A stretch of DNA of 64,000 nt from Nematostella vectensis (lineage: Eukaryota > Cnidaria > Anthozoa > Actiniaria > Edwardsiidae). Below, one piece after another: positions 52,687 through 64,000 of the stretch (the stretch's first letter is position 1; the number at the start of each line of letters is the position of its first letter). The stretch is taken from NCBI RefSeq assembly GCF_932526225.1, contig NC_064043.1:4889501-4953500 (forward strand). The letters are read 5' to 3'. Below the pieces are notes generated by a model. That model had not been told where the DNA came from and made no database searches. It saw only the letters and a list, made by a program, of their open reading frames with translations. Position numbers and translations under genes: made by a program.

Positions 52687-55600
52687 CTACGCGTATTTGT
52701 CTTTAGTCACTGCTAGGATATCAGAAGGAGAGTAATCTTCTATCATTTCTTGCTCAACATTCTCCAGTGCCCATTCATGCTCTACAATTTCAAGAGCTTC
52801 CCATTCAGCCTGAAAAGCAATTAAAATTAAATACAAGACATTAATTTGCAATCCATGATATTCTTCACTTTACTAATGCAGTATTATGGTGCATCTCAAG
52901 CAGCCACCTTCGGGCAATAAAAGTTTGAATAATAAAAAGTGTGGAAATAAAATTGCTTTTACAATATCTACCGAGCAAATCCCAGATCAGTTTTGAAATT
53001 GAAAAAAAAGATAAAATGAACCCGCTACAAAAAGTTCTGTAGCTTGCTGAAAACAAAAAGAGGCACACGTCTTGAATGGTGGTACCACTTTGGAGCATGA
53101 AAGGTAGGTAAACATTAGGTTTAAATTTACTGAGTAGGCTAAAATTAAAGGGTAGGTTTACATTAGAGGGTAGTTTTTACCTTGAATGCTTTGCTTGGAT
53201 CTGGTGGCATCTGCATTTGCATCTGTTCCTGCATCATGCGGGTCTGGTCAGCAGCTGCACGTGTTGCAAGGAAATATCAGACATCAACTCACATAAACTC
53301 CAACACTATACAAGTGTTGCACGGAAATATCAGACGTCGGCTCACATAAACTCCAACACTATACAAGTGTTGCAAGGAAATATCAGACATCGGCTCACAT
53401 AAACTCCAACACTATACAAGTGTTGCATGGAAATATCAGACGTCGGCTCACATAAACTCCAACACTATACAAGTGTTGCAAGGAAATATCAGACATCAGC
53501 TCACATAAACTCCAACACTATACAAGTGTTGCAAGGAAATATCAGACATCGGCTCACAAAAACTCCAACACTATACAAGTGTTGAACGGAAATATCAGAC
53601 ATCGACTCACATAAACTCCAACACTATATATTCATGTGTTGCATGGAAATATCAGACATCAATTCAGCATTCGACAGATAAATACTGTTGTTCACGTTTT
53701 TTGTCAAACAGTATATCTAGTTTAGTACTGAATATATACTGCAGTTGAGAACTAGTTTTATATAATTCTAACTATCATACCATTATTTTCACCAAGAACT
53801 AAAGCATACATGCTCCTGAGCCCAAAGACATTGATGAAGTACCAAGACACAGAGCTGACCCTAAAGAGTGAAAAAGAAACAATATTTTTACTGAAGAGTT
53901 TATCATGCCACAATGATGAATAGCAGAAATGCAAACAATGATTCTTGTTATATAAAATATTTGTACAGTAAGCTCAATAAAAACTAATGATAAAGTATCT
54001 CTAGAATCAAAAAAGGGAAATGATCTAAAAATACAGATTTACACTTTGGACTGGTGGCTTTTTTATAAACCAAACATTACACATTCTAATCCTCATCTCA
54101 TCTCTGCTTCTGCTAGTAAAGAATCTAACTTTTTTCAAGGTAAGAAATGAGACTCAGTGATACTTTCTGACATTCAGAACAGGCAAAAAGAACCGTAATG
54201 TGCCACCAGTTACACTACGTAAGCATGGAACTGGCCTTGGAATTCTTATAATCGTTATAATTATTATTATGTTTTACTGTAACATATGTCGAAGCATGTA
54301 AGCACATTGGTTGCTATTTTTTTAATAAAACAAATAACACAAAGTTTTTCTATGCAAATAACACAAAGTTTTTCTATGTTTTTCCTTGGAATTCTTATAA
54401 TCGTTATAATTATTATTATGTTTTACTGTAACATATGTCGAAGCATGTAAGCACATTGGTTGCTATTTTTTTAATAAAACAAATAACACAAAGTTTTTCT
54501 ATGCACCAATTTACTTTTAAAAACTAGCCCCAGGAGAAGCTCTTGTTTCCAAAGCCTTTTTTGTTTTGTTTTCCAAATCCTTTCTGTGAGGTGCTCTAGG
54601 TCTATGATAAGGTTTATTTGAAGGATTCACACTTTTCTTACCATGATGCATCTAGATTGCTTAATTCAATGCCTCGCTGGAGCATTGCTTTAAACCTCAA
54701 AGTCAGAGGAAATGGCACTTTGGCTAAAAGAAGAAAGAATAACTGATTACTTGAAAGCCATGGACCCCATTAAACACTTAAACACTGTACATTTGTGTCT
54801 GGTATTTAATATATATTTAATATGTATAAAGAAGGATTTTGACCCCTGAAACCAACAAAAAAACATAAAAATAAACCAAATTACCAACCATCCTATCAAG
54901 CACAACTCATATCTTCTGTAACAGGGATCGGATCATCAAACTATTTGGTCATGCCATGCAGCTAGGGAGGAACTTTATAAAAATGTAACATGTGTTTACA
55001 TTGCTGTTTCTATGGCAACGGAACAATGAACCCGAATTCGCAAAGTGCTGTTCACTTCAGGGAAATTTCCAACAAATCAGCTATAGGATATCGTATATCA
55101 AACCTTGGTCGATTATGAGAGGAAGTTTTATTAAAGTCTATAAAAGGAATTCTCAGATATTGGTGTTTTTTTATTTTCAGTCACTCTGTGATTTACCTAC
55201 TTTGAAATTCGCCCCTGAAAAAAATCCATATGGGGCAAGGAATTTTTTACCATTGTTATTTAGCTACCTCTTATTTCTAAAAAAAACATACCAAAAATGA
55301 AAGCAATAGTTTTTTTGATCATAAGTATTAGGGTCCATTCCGGGGACTATTTAATACTTTCAAAATGAAGAAAATGAACTTTTTTGCTTTTTAGCTGCCA
55401 TGTAAAATTTCACCGATTAATTTTTTCGTCGTTTTTGTATAATCAGGTTAACTTTTAGCTCCATTGAAGGGTTGTAAGTAGGCGATTAAATGGGTGACTA
55501 GAGGCCAGAACCTCGTCTCAAGCTCGCTGGCCACTAAATAGAGAGACGTTCTGGGCTCTGGAACCAGGGTACGAATCTTCTTAATTCCAATAAACAAAAA

Positions 55601-58005
55601 CTTCTGTAGTTGGCATTTCTAGTTTAAATCCCTTCATTATGTAAAAGTACTTATCTACATAAACACAGGATCTGATTGAGGCAACCACATGCATTTGTGT
55701 AATTTGTAAATGAGTCACCCTTATAATATATTTTTTAATACTTGTTATGAATCCAGAGTAATGCCAGTTGATCCAGCCGCCAATCAGGATCATTGGTAAC
55801 ACGTTAGTGATGTTCCCTTTGGCCATATCCACCATCATTGTTGGATCTGAATCAAGAGCTAGTTGATCAGTTCACAAAGAGGAAAAAAAGGAATCATTTC
55901 TGAATATGGTATGTACTAATAAACCTGTGGAATAAAATTGTGCATTTTTTAGCAATTACACTGTACACTGTAATGTTCTCTTTTATCTATTACACTTTTA
56001 CAAGTTTATAAAAACCACTACACCAGTTAAACAGTAAGTATATGCAATAAAATATATTTAGCATAAGTACTCTATATAAAATACATAAAGCATATAAACT
56101 TCGTGTGCGCTAGGATCTTGATGGTACAAATCGCAAATTCAATACCCTTTCCTTTTTGTTTCCTTTGTTTTTGTTTTTTTAATAATGACCAAGACTTTTA
56201 AGAACTTATGATTCTTAACTTTTGTGTCATAGATTAGATGTATGTGTTAGAAAATAGCTTCAAGTACAATATGATTTCTACACTTTTGTTTTGTTGTAAT
56301 GTTTAATCAAATCTCGGCGAAATGCATTTTTGTGAAATTGAAAATGATTTTGTACCCAAATCGCAGAATATCGCGAAATATGCAGATCCTTTTTTGCGAA
56401 ATCAAATGCCTCTGAAATATAGAAACAATATGGTAACCAATAGTACGGATGTTCAAGAATTATCCTCTTCAGTAAATTATAATGTTACCCTGAACTAGGA
56501 AACGGCGCAAAACGAGAGAGAGTTCATTCTTAGGCCTGTGTTTTTCCGATTTGTGATTTTCATCAGTATGTTATCTTGGCGTACAGTATTAGAATTAAGA
56601 TTTTGAGGTGAAAGATCGTGATTCAAAAGATACAAGTATAGGAAACGGGATTCGCCAACGTGGCAAACATAGTTAGCAATAGAATTCACCACATGGGGAA
56701 GGAATTCGCATTTTGCGAAGTGGCGAGCATTAGCGCACACTGAGCTACTTTACCTGAGATAGGGTTCTTTACTTGGCCTTTACGGTCAGTTTTCTTGAAA
56801 TAACCTTCTTTCTCATCATTGAAGAAATGCCTCCTCAGTTCAAAGGACTATTAAAACGTGACAATAGAAAAAAGGCTATGTTTCAGCATGGATTGTTTGG
56901 AATTTACCCTAACTCTTGCAACATAGCCTGTTAGCCAAGGTACAAGGTTTGTTCATGCATAAATATAGACTTTTTTCCCAATGGTCATGTGACATGTGTG
57001 ATGTGTAGAACTTTGGTTGATTTGTAGAAGGTTAGGGTAGTCAACAGGTTTGAGTTGTGCAAGTTTGGTTGATATCAGATTGAAGAAACCCTAAAAACAG
57101 ATCACCCCGCCCCTCGCCCCTATATGTAAGGTAAGATTTCCAGCCCCGGTCACAGGGTTCAAAATAGGGACTGGCTGCCGGCGATAGTCGGCTGTTTTCT
57201 GGTCTTTGCCAGCTCTTTTCTTTCTGTATCCCCTTCTCATTTTTAAGTATGTAGGCTTTTTATTCCCACCAAAATCCACAAAGGCGGCAAAATATAGCAG
57301 ATTTAAAAAAAAAATTTAAACCCTGAGTCCCTGAGTTGAGTTTTGGTCCAAAAGGATGTATGGAATTAGAGCAACTTCAGAAAACCAATCCACAAAGAGT
57401 TAACAACGAACAAGGCAGTAATTAATAATAAGCATGTTTGTACACAGAGGCAGCAGAGCGTTGCCTGGCTTAATACTTTGCATAAAACAGCCCTTCTGGT
57501 ATCTAGGGCAAAAAGGTCAGACTGCCTATGTGCTTTTTGGTATTTAACTACAAGTATTTGAGTACAAGGAAAATGCAAATAAATCGACGGGTATTCTGAA
57601 GTTTAGCCTGTGAGTTAATAATGAGGAATTGGATTATGTTAATAAGCCACTCACCTCTTGGCAAATGAACTTTCCATTTTCTCTAAGGCATCGGCTTCTC
57701 ATTAGCGCTTGGCTTGAATAGAGGCAAGATTCAGTAAGCTAGTTCTAATTGATAAACGTTGAAACGTGTTTTTTTTTTCTTTTGAAGACTGAATAGAAAA
57801 AAGGATTTTTAAAGGCTTGGTTTTTTAGTTGAACTTTTATCAAATAAAGACCTTACCTGTCAGTAACACCTTGCAAATCCACGTCCTTTTTCGAATGAAG
57901 AAGTATTGATAAGTAGTGCCTTATGATTCCAATTAGGAAAGTTATGATTACAATAGGTAAAATAACCCATAGGCGAATGGCAGGATCTAATACAAGTTCC
58001 GCCAT
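52687..58005 (-). CDS. EMC3: ER membrane protein complex subunit 3 (complete, 8 exons)
   Basis: Core subunit of the EMC, the insertase that places tail-anchored and multipass proteins into the ER membrane; member of the Oxa1/YidC superfamily. Exons: 58005-57857, 57712-57655, 56847-56754, 55846-55742, 54723-54642, 53860-53781, 53254-53181, 52809-52687; 765 nt, 254 aa (human about 261). Landmarks: [16 protein letters not shown] (first membrane helix), [34 protein letters not shown] (second helix), [31 protein letters not shown] (third helix), [20 protein letters not shown], acidic C-terminus [15 protein letters not shown]. All phases agree. It shares a roughly 390-bp divergent promoter region with the acid ceramidase gene. 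Confidence 0.96.
53262..53662. repeat. 53-bp tandem repeat, about 7 units, at an EMC3 acceptor
   Basis: The plus unit is CAAGGAAATATCAGACATCG, GCTCACATAAACTCCAACAC and TATACAAGTGTTG. Units run up to within a few bases of the acceptor of the 53254-53181 exon: the intron end is CCTTGCAACACGTGCAG, the unit CCTTGCAACACTTGTATAG. Confidence 0.92.
54235..54503. repeat. 149-bp tandem duplication in an EMC3 intron
   Basis: CCTTGGAATTCTTATAATCG at 54235 and 54384 starts two nearly identical copies; the second is about 30 bp shorter. Confidence 0.9.
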
Positions 58006-58397
58006 CTTGGATGGCTTGTACTGCTAGAGGCCCGGCATGCTTTGCTCAAATAAACACAGGCTACCCAAAACAAAGGGTGCGATATGGATGGGGAAAACAG
58101 ACGTTGTAAAACTATTTCCTTATAAATCTGTATGAAACTAAAATCTTCAGATAATAGTATTTTTGGCTTCGTATACCAAAATAACTTTTCGATAAATATT
58201 CCTTTATATAATTATTATGAAAAAAAGTTATATGATTGACTTGTCCAACTTACCCCTCCCCGGATAGTGTTATTTTGTCATTTTCCGCGGGTCATATGAT
58301 TCTCTTGTGCAAGAGGTATCCAGAGAGTTGTAACCCCCTGCACCAAGCGCAAGTGTTTTTAACTTCCAACGGGACACTCGTGTCCCTAGACTAAGTC
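58006..58397. promoter_or_regulatory. Divergent promoter region of EMC3 and acid ceramidase
   Basis: The 392 bp between the two start codons contain both 5' UTRs and presumably a shared bidirectional promoter. No TATA box is evident near either start. Confidence 0.55.
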
Positions 58398-61300
58398 ATG
58401 GCGAAGGCGTTGGTAGCTCGACTAACTACTGTTCTAATTGTTTGTGGCATTACACATACATTTACGGTAAGAATGCTGTCTGGACGATTGTTTTGTCATT
58501 TGGAATTGACATCTCTTCACTTTCTAACAAACACTACAACAAACAAGTGACAATTTGTGAAGATCTGTGTGGCCGTCTTATTATCTGCAAGTTTTAATGC
58601 TTCAAAAGATAAAGCACCATATGACTTCTTATATTTAAAGGGCTAACATTTACTGTCCCTTTTTACTTTTTTGACTACTGCAGATCCCTCACAGAAATGT
58701 ATTGGATTCTTTCAAAGATACAACCCAAAAGGTATGCTACTGTACAAGTTTAGGTTGTTCTTCATTTTAACTACTACTGTATGATGTTCTCAAGTGGCTC
58801 TGTTTAAACATATGTGTTTCTGCCTGCTCTTGTTTCTGCCTGCTCTTGTTGTTGAAGTAAAATCATGTGCTTGTTTACGTTTTCCAGTTTTCTGATGATA
58901 GCTGTGTGGACAACGCATACCCACCAACAGATGAGTGAGTTTTTTTCTGAAAGGCCTGTAAAACACAGGGGCATAGCCAGGATTTCTAACAGTAGGGGCC
59001 CCAAATGATCCTTTAAGCCATTTCCCCCCAGAATTTCAAATAATATCCGATACATTTACTATATTTTTTTTGCTGCTAGAGGGGGTGGGGGCTGTGGACC
59101 CTCCCCTGGCTACGCTTACAGTTGGGTCTAGCGGAAGGTTGAGTGGGTGCAGTCTCCTATTTTTTTCTAGTTTTGTATAGACATTTATTTCTTGCATTCC
59201 TATAAATGGTATGTGTTTGGTCTCTTTGTTCTCATTTTAAAATATTCTCCACTTTCAGGCAATGCCTAAATCTCTATATTTGGCATTCTTTTTTATATAA
59301 GACAGACAAGGAACACACTTTGACAAAAAGTCTAGTTATTCATCTTAAGAATTTGACACAATTGGATGGGAGAGAAAGTTTTTATATCAATTTTAATATT
59401 TTAGAATGCAAGGCAATTGTATTTGAGTGACAAAAATTTTTGTATTTGTAGTCCAAAGGTGGAAACAGAAGTAATAAATCTGGATCTAGCTCCCCAAGAT
59501 AGATACAATGACTTGGTCGCAAAAAAAGGAAAAGAGGTATTCATTTCATATGTAAAACTTATTGTATCAGATACTATATGTAGTGTACTTTAATCACTCA
59601 TCCCAAACTGGACTGCTACATATTTCCCATTGTTTTCAGATGCACGATTTGTTGAATTATATCAATAACTTCACAAGCTTTATTGATCATGGGAAGCTGT
59701 TCGGAATAATCGACAAAGATCTGGTAAGTCTGCCTACATTCAACAACAAAGTTGACAACAATCACACACACTAGTCAACTACAAATGGCTTTCATGATTC
59801 CACAATCTATAATCAGTAGTGGATCTGGGGGGGGGGGGGGGGTAGGGTTCCAAATGGAAATTGTTATGTGAAGAAAAATGCATGTCCCTACCCATTCCTT
59901 TTGCTGCATTTTTTTTAACACAGGAAATAGTGATGTTAGAGTACCAGCATAACGTGAAAAGTATTCCTTCTTAGCACCCTGATTGGTACACATTTTATCA
60001 ATAAAACTGTTATTTGTTTTATTTTTATTATTTTATTTTATTTTATTTTATTTTGTTTTGTTTTATTTATTTATTTAAAAAGTACCTGCACGCCTTTTGT
60101 CACCGAGCCAGACCCCCCCTTTAGTGAAAAGCTAGATTCGACCCTGACTATTCATGTCTCATAGGGACCATTGACAGAAACACTGCCCTCACCATATAAA
60201 GAGGAGATCCAAGGTCTATCCACAGCATCAGGACTAGCCCAAGGTATTTACTTTTGATGATAGGAATTACATTACATTGTGTAAATTGTAAAGCACCATG
60301 GTCTCAAGCCCTTACAAGCTATTATAAATAATACCACTACTGCTACCTTTATTATAAAGTGGTTGTCTTGTAAGTGTTCATCCTGCATTCAGATTCCAAT
60401 TTTCAAAATCCAAAAGATATTTGAAGCTATTGAAATGCTGTAGTTTATACACGGCAGCATAAATATATAATATACAGTAGCTTTATTCAGATTTCACCCC
60501 AGTCTGATGACCTCTATGAGAGGGGAACGTGCAGGTAACTGTTAAGTGTGTCCCGCCATTAAATTTATTTATTGCCCAGCCTTGCACATTTAGATGACAA
60601 GAATATGTTATGATAAACTTTTAAGTATTTGAAACATTATAGACTTCTTGCTAGATGAATTTGTTTGTAATCTATTTAAAAGGGGAAGTCCTCTTGTACA
60701 ACATATTCTATGAGGTGTTTACCGTCTGTACATCTATTGTTGCCGAGGACAAGAAAGGTAAGCATTAACAAAGTTGTAACAGCCATTTCAGCTATGAAGT
60801 TTGTTTTCAGTTTGTTTGTTATAAAAACATTGCAGTATTAGCAGGCTAAAGTTTCCATAGATCAGTGGGGGTGGTTTTTTTCATAAGATTACACATACAA
60901 TGTACTGTATATATAAAAGAAAGTTACTTATTTACATGCTTGATAAGTATTTTATCTGTTCTAGGACACATATTTCATGCAAGAAACCTTGACTTTGGAC
61001 TTTTCCTTGGGTATGCAATTTTTCTTCAACCTTTTCATGTAGTTGTGTGTTACATTTATAAATAGTGTTCTAAGAGTGAAAGTCTAAAATGCTATAACAT
61101 TTCCATCATAATTTATTATCTTTTTTTTTTTTGCCTTGATGTACTTTCAGCTGGGATAACAAGACTGACACATGGGCTCTTAGTGAGATACTGAGACCCT
61201 TAGTTATCAACTTAGACTACAAGGTATGTATAGTTTTTTATCACCAGCATGATGTTTGTCTCATTCACTGGCAATTTTTAAGCAGAATTTACCAAAAAAT

Positions 61301-63686
61301 AAAATAGAACTGACATTTTCCTATTTCAGTGGAATGTGACAAAAAATTAAAATTCATTTCTCTTAGTTTAATATTAAATTATAAAGAAATTCTGGAACTG
61401 ACCCAGCTAGGCTTGATTTCAAGCTCGTTTCTGTAAGCCCACAGTACATGGATGAGGCCAAGCCACAGCTGGAAATTGAACCTAAGCTCCAGCATGCCCT
61501 TGCTTGTATTTATTCATCTTATTCTCATAACCTAGAGAGGAGGGAAGACAGTCTACCAGACGGTTACTTTTGCTGGATATATTGGGGTCATCACTGGAAT
61601 TAAACCAGTAAGAAAGTGTATTTTTTGTACTTATTTATACACAGCACAAGGTGAACAAGGCAAACCCCTCGGTAAACAACTGTGTAGCCAAATGGGAAAC
61701 TACAAAAAAAATCTGGATCGATCGATCGATTTTTTTCTGGTTACAGGTTTCCTGCGTAGTAAACCCATCCATACCAGCCACCAATCATCTATTCCTAAAA
61801 TTTTCTATGCCAAAGCCAACTTTGTATTTATTGTGACTCTTGCAATTTAGGGGGTTTTGACTGTGACATTAAATGAACGATTCAACATCAATGGTGGTTT
61901 TATTGGTAAGTAAACTTTGCTGAATACAAATTTGTTTGATGTTGTTGTATATTGTATGTGTGTTTCTTTTTTTTTAAGTAAAACATATAATTTATTTCTA
62001 AGGTATTCTGGAGTGGATCCTAGGCCAAAGGACTTCTCAGTGGACAAGTTTTCTTACAAGAAACGTACTGGAATCAGCAAAAAGGTTAACAGATAAGAGC
62101 TGCTGGTGGAAAATCAGACATAATATTAATATTAAAATTAGTTTGCACTTTTTTTTATAAAAAATCTAATTCAAGAAAACTTTTTTTATAATTAAAAAGT
62201 GTTTCTTCTTTTTTGACTGGTTCTTTCAATAAAATAATAATTTTTAAATCATGTTTTTACAGCAAAATATCTGTTTCAATCCTCATAACATTTTTAACAT
62301 GCCTCATCAAAAAAAATTTTTGTGTTTAACAATATTTATTACCTTTGACAAGACCTTGAAGTTAGAAAAGTATTTACATTTTTAGCTACAAAGAAGCCTA
62401 TGACATGCTCACAAACACAGAGGTCCTAGCACCAGTGTACTACATTCTCGGAGGAACCAAATCTGGCCAGGTAAAGCTTGTTTGTCTTGCACATAAAGCT
62501 TGTTTGTCTTGCACATAAAGCTGTAAATCCTGGAGCAGGCCATAGTGCTTTGGCGTTAATATCCTGTAAATCCTGGAGCACTCTTTTACCCTGACATAAT
62601 TCTGAAATTGTTTTTTAGGGTGCTGTCATAACTCGCTCTAGAACAAAGACTTTGGATGTTCAGGGGTATGTATACTACCATGGCATACTATGGGCAGACA
62701 AACTTAACTGTATGTCTGCCCATACATATCCAACAAAAGATAGCACCATATTACAAAACGCATTCACACAGCAGCTTCAAGAGAGCTAAACGTGACAGGT
62801 GACTTGCACTTGACTTTTTGAACATAAAACAAAAATGACTGCACCTGTTATACCAGAGAGTGATGAAAAAATAAAATATTTCAAGCCTTAAACTTGGCGC
62901 GGTTTTTCGTTTTTTTTTTCATATTTTATTCCACGTAATTGCGGTTTCTCTAGACTGCGTGGTTTATTATTATCAACTTATAATGACGGTTTTGCGTTTT
63001 CTGTGCGGTTTCTTTGTGGTTTCTGTGCGTTTTTCTGTGCGGTTTCTGTGCGTTTTTCTGTGCGGTTTCTGTGCGTTTTTCTGTGCGGTTTCTGTGCGGT
63101 TTTTTTGCGGTTTCTGTGCGTTTTCCTGTGCGGTTTTGCGGTGTGGTTTTTGCACTCTCTTCACGCCCCCCTCTTTTACTGGCTGATTCGTAAGCGCTGA
63201 ATTATTTGGATTTTTTTCAAAAAGATTGTTGAATTTCAAAGGAATTACAAAGGAGCGGCTATTCAACATTCTTGAGATTCTGGGAAATACTATGTACTTG
63301 TTTCTTGTGTACGATGAGATATTGGTTATGCTTATCTTTCATTCTAGATTACTACTGGCGAATGACACTTGGTTTGTGCTTGAAACAAACTATGACCCTT
63401 GGGGTCCCCCCCTTGTCATAGATGACAGACGAACCCCGGTAAGAAGGGAAAAAGTTGGTGTTGGATGTGGTGTTGGAGTAAATCTATTATAAGTTTAAAT
63501 TCCATTGTTTTCGTCTTTTAGGGAAAAATGTGTATGAACAAGATGGGGCAGTCTGTAAGTATTCCCAGATTTGGATACCGTATAAAAACTATAGCAGGCA
63601 TTTTGCTGAAGTATTGGTTTACTTTCTAGGCTGTCTCCTTCCAAGGGTTGTACAATGTGCTTTCTACGCAACCAGTGCTGAACAAG
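58398..63686 (+). CDS. ASAH1: Acid ceramidase (N-acylsphingosine amidohydrolase), 3' end outside window
   Basis: Lysosomal N-terminal-nucleophile hydrolase cleaving ceramide to sphingosine and fatty acid. Exons: 58398-58466, 58684-58731, 58888-58934, 59452-59536, 59640-59723, 60165-60243, 60683-60757, 60965-61010, 61151-61223, 61536-61607, 61851-61905, 62003-62084, 62386-62470, 62619-62665, 63348-63438, 63522-63554, 63630-63686; 1128 nt, 376 aa so far (human 395). Signal peptide in exon 1. [16 protein letters not shown] carries the autocatalytic nucleophile Cys153 (human Cys143). Other landmarks: [84 protein letters not shown] favours ASAH1 over NAAA. The last about 20-25 residues must lie beyond 64000. 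All phases agree. Confidence 0.95.
58966..59119. mobile_element. Small element (CAGGGGCATAGCCAGG ends) in intron 3 of acid ceramidase
   Basis: The left end CAGGGGCATAGCCAGG and the right end CCTGGCTACGCTTAC are inverted. G-rich interior. Confidence 0.65.
59814..60146. mobile_element. G-run element in intron 5 of acid ceramidase
   Basis: The left end CAGTAGTGGATCTGGG and the right end GCTAGATTCGACCCTG match the ends of the element at 13694-13846. It contains (TTTTA)n. Confidence 0.65.
62473..62516. repeat. 22-bp duplication directly after exon 13 donor
   Basis: AAAGCTTGTTTGTCTTGCAC plus AT occurs twice in a row starting at donor position +3 (GTAAAGCTTG). Confidence 0.9.
62985..63146. repeat. 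Low-complexity repeat GTGCGGTTTCT / GTGCGTTTTTC
   Basis: Irregular units of about 11-23 bp in intron 14 of acid ceramidase. Frames on both strands are artefacts. Confidence 0.85.
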
Positions 63687-63765
63687 GTAAGGTCCACAGC
63701 CCTAACATTTCTTGTCTTTCGCAAAAAAAGTTCGAAAAAGGAATATACTGGGAAGAATATTTTTT

Positions 63766-63914
63766 AGGCGTGTACCCAGATTGGCTGAGGGGGTTGCGTA
63801 GTCATATGTATCATATGGAAAAAGCATAGGAATTGAAGATTAACAAATGACCCACTTTTTGGCCGCCAGGGGGGGGGGGGAGGTGCACCCCCCTGTCCCG
63901 TGTGTACGGGCCTG
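63766..63914. mobile_element. G-run element near the right edge
   Basis: AGGCGTGTACCCAGATTGGC to GTGTACGGGCCTG, with GTCATATGTATCATATGG inside. Relative of the elements at 1822-1994 and 30071-30184. Confidence 0.6.
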
Positions 63915-64000
63915 TTTTTTTTACTAGGGACGAGAATCAGCCCCACTTATGTGAAAAGTTTATGATTGGCCTTTGTACTTAGCAGCTTCATGTTCCTACC

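Overview
The window looks like nuclear DNA of an animal, most probably an anthozoan cnidarian (sea-anemone-like). Genes are split into many short exons with GT/AG (and a few GC/AG) introns. The proteins are metazoan, one gene couples a matrix metalloproteinase to a ShKT domain (typical of cnidarians), and the AT-rich background is full of small inverted-repeat elements and minisatellites. The species cannot be fixed from the sequence alone.

Layout. (1) 1-936, minus: 5' half of a matrix-metalloproteinase (MMP) gene that runs off the left edge. (2) 937-6950: no confident gene; a promoter relic of the MMP family, a non-LTR retrotransposon tail, short tandem repeats and small elements. (3) 6955-13086: a 37-bp satellite of about 165 units. 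(4) 13600-16971, plus: a complete second MMP gene (307 aa; signal peptide, propeptide, catalytic domain, ShKT domain), a near-identical inverted paralogue of the first. (5) 18959-50751, minus: a complete 38-exon gene for a voltage-gated calcium channel alpha2/delta subunit (about 1109 aa), convergent with MMP copy 2. Its introns hold most of the repeats, including a second 37-bp satellite of about 125 units in the last intron. (6) 52687-58005, minus: complete 8-exon EMC3 gene (254 aa). (7) 58398-63686, plus: acid ceramidase gene (17 exons, 376 aa so far), divergent from EMC3 and running off the right edge.

Main observation. Many tandem repeats in the alpha2/delta gene are not randomly placed in introns. 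They abut splice junctions, and several have units containing a copy of the junction itself (exon edge plus splice site). Examples: the 50-51 bp array carries the exact last 24 nt of exon 29 plus a GT donor in each unit; the 36-39 bp array carries the acceptor and about 14 nt of exon 18; the 37-bp satellite carries the last 9 nt and donor of exon 37. Similar but weaker cases occur at exons 4, 11, 32 and 36, in EMC3, in acid ceramidase, and as a duplicated 24-nt microexon in MMP. This suggests that exon-intron borders seeded local tandem amplification, producing tens to over a hundred decoy splice sites beside real ones. The 37-bp satellite also exists outside the gene (array 1), so one such unit appears to have spread.

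Apart from neighbourhood there is no sign that these genes form a pathway; they are ordinary housekeeping or signalling genes plus a secreted protease pair.
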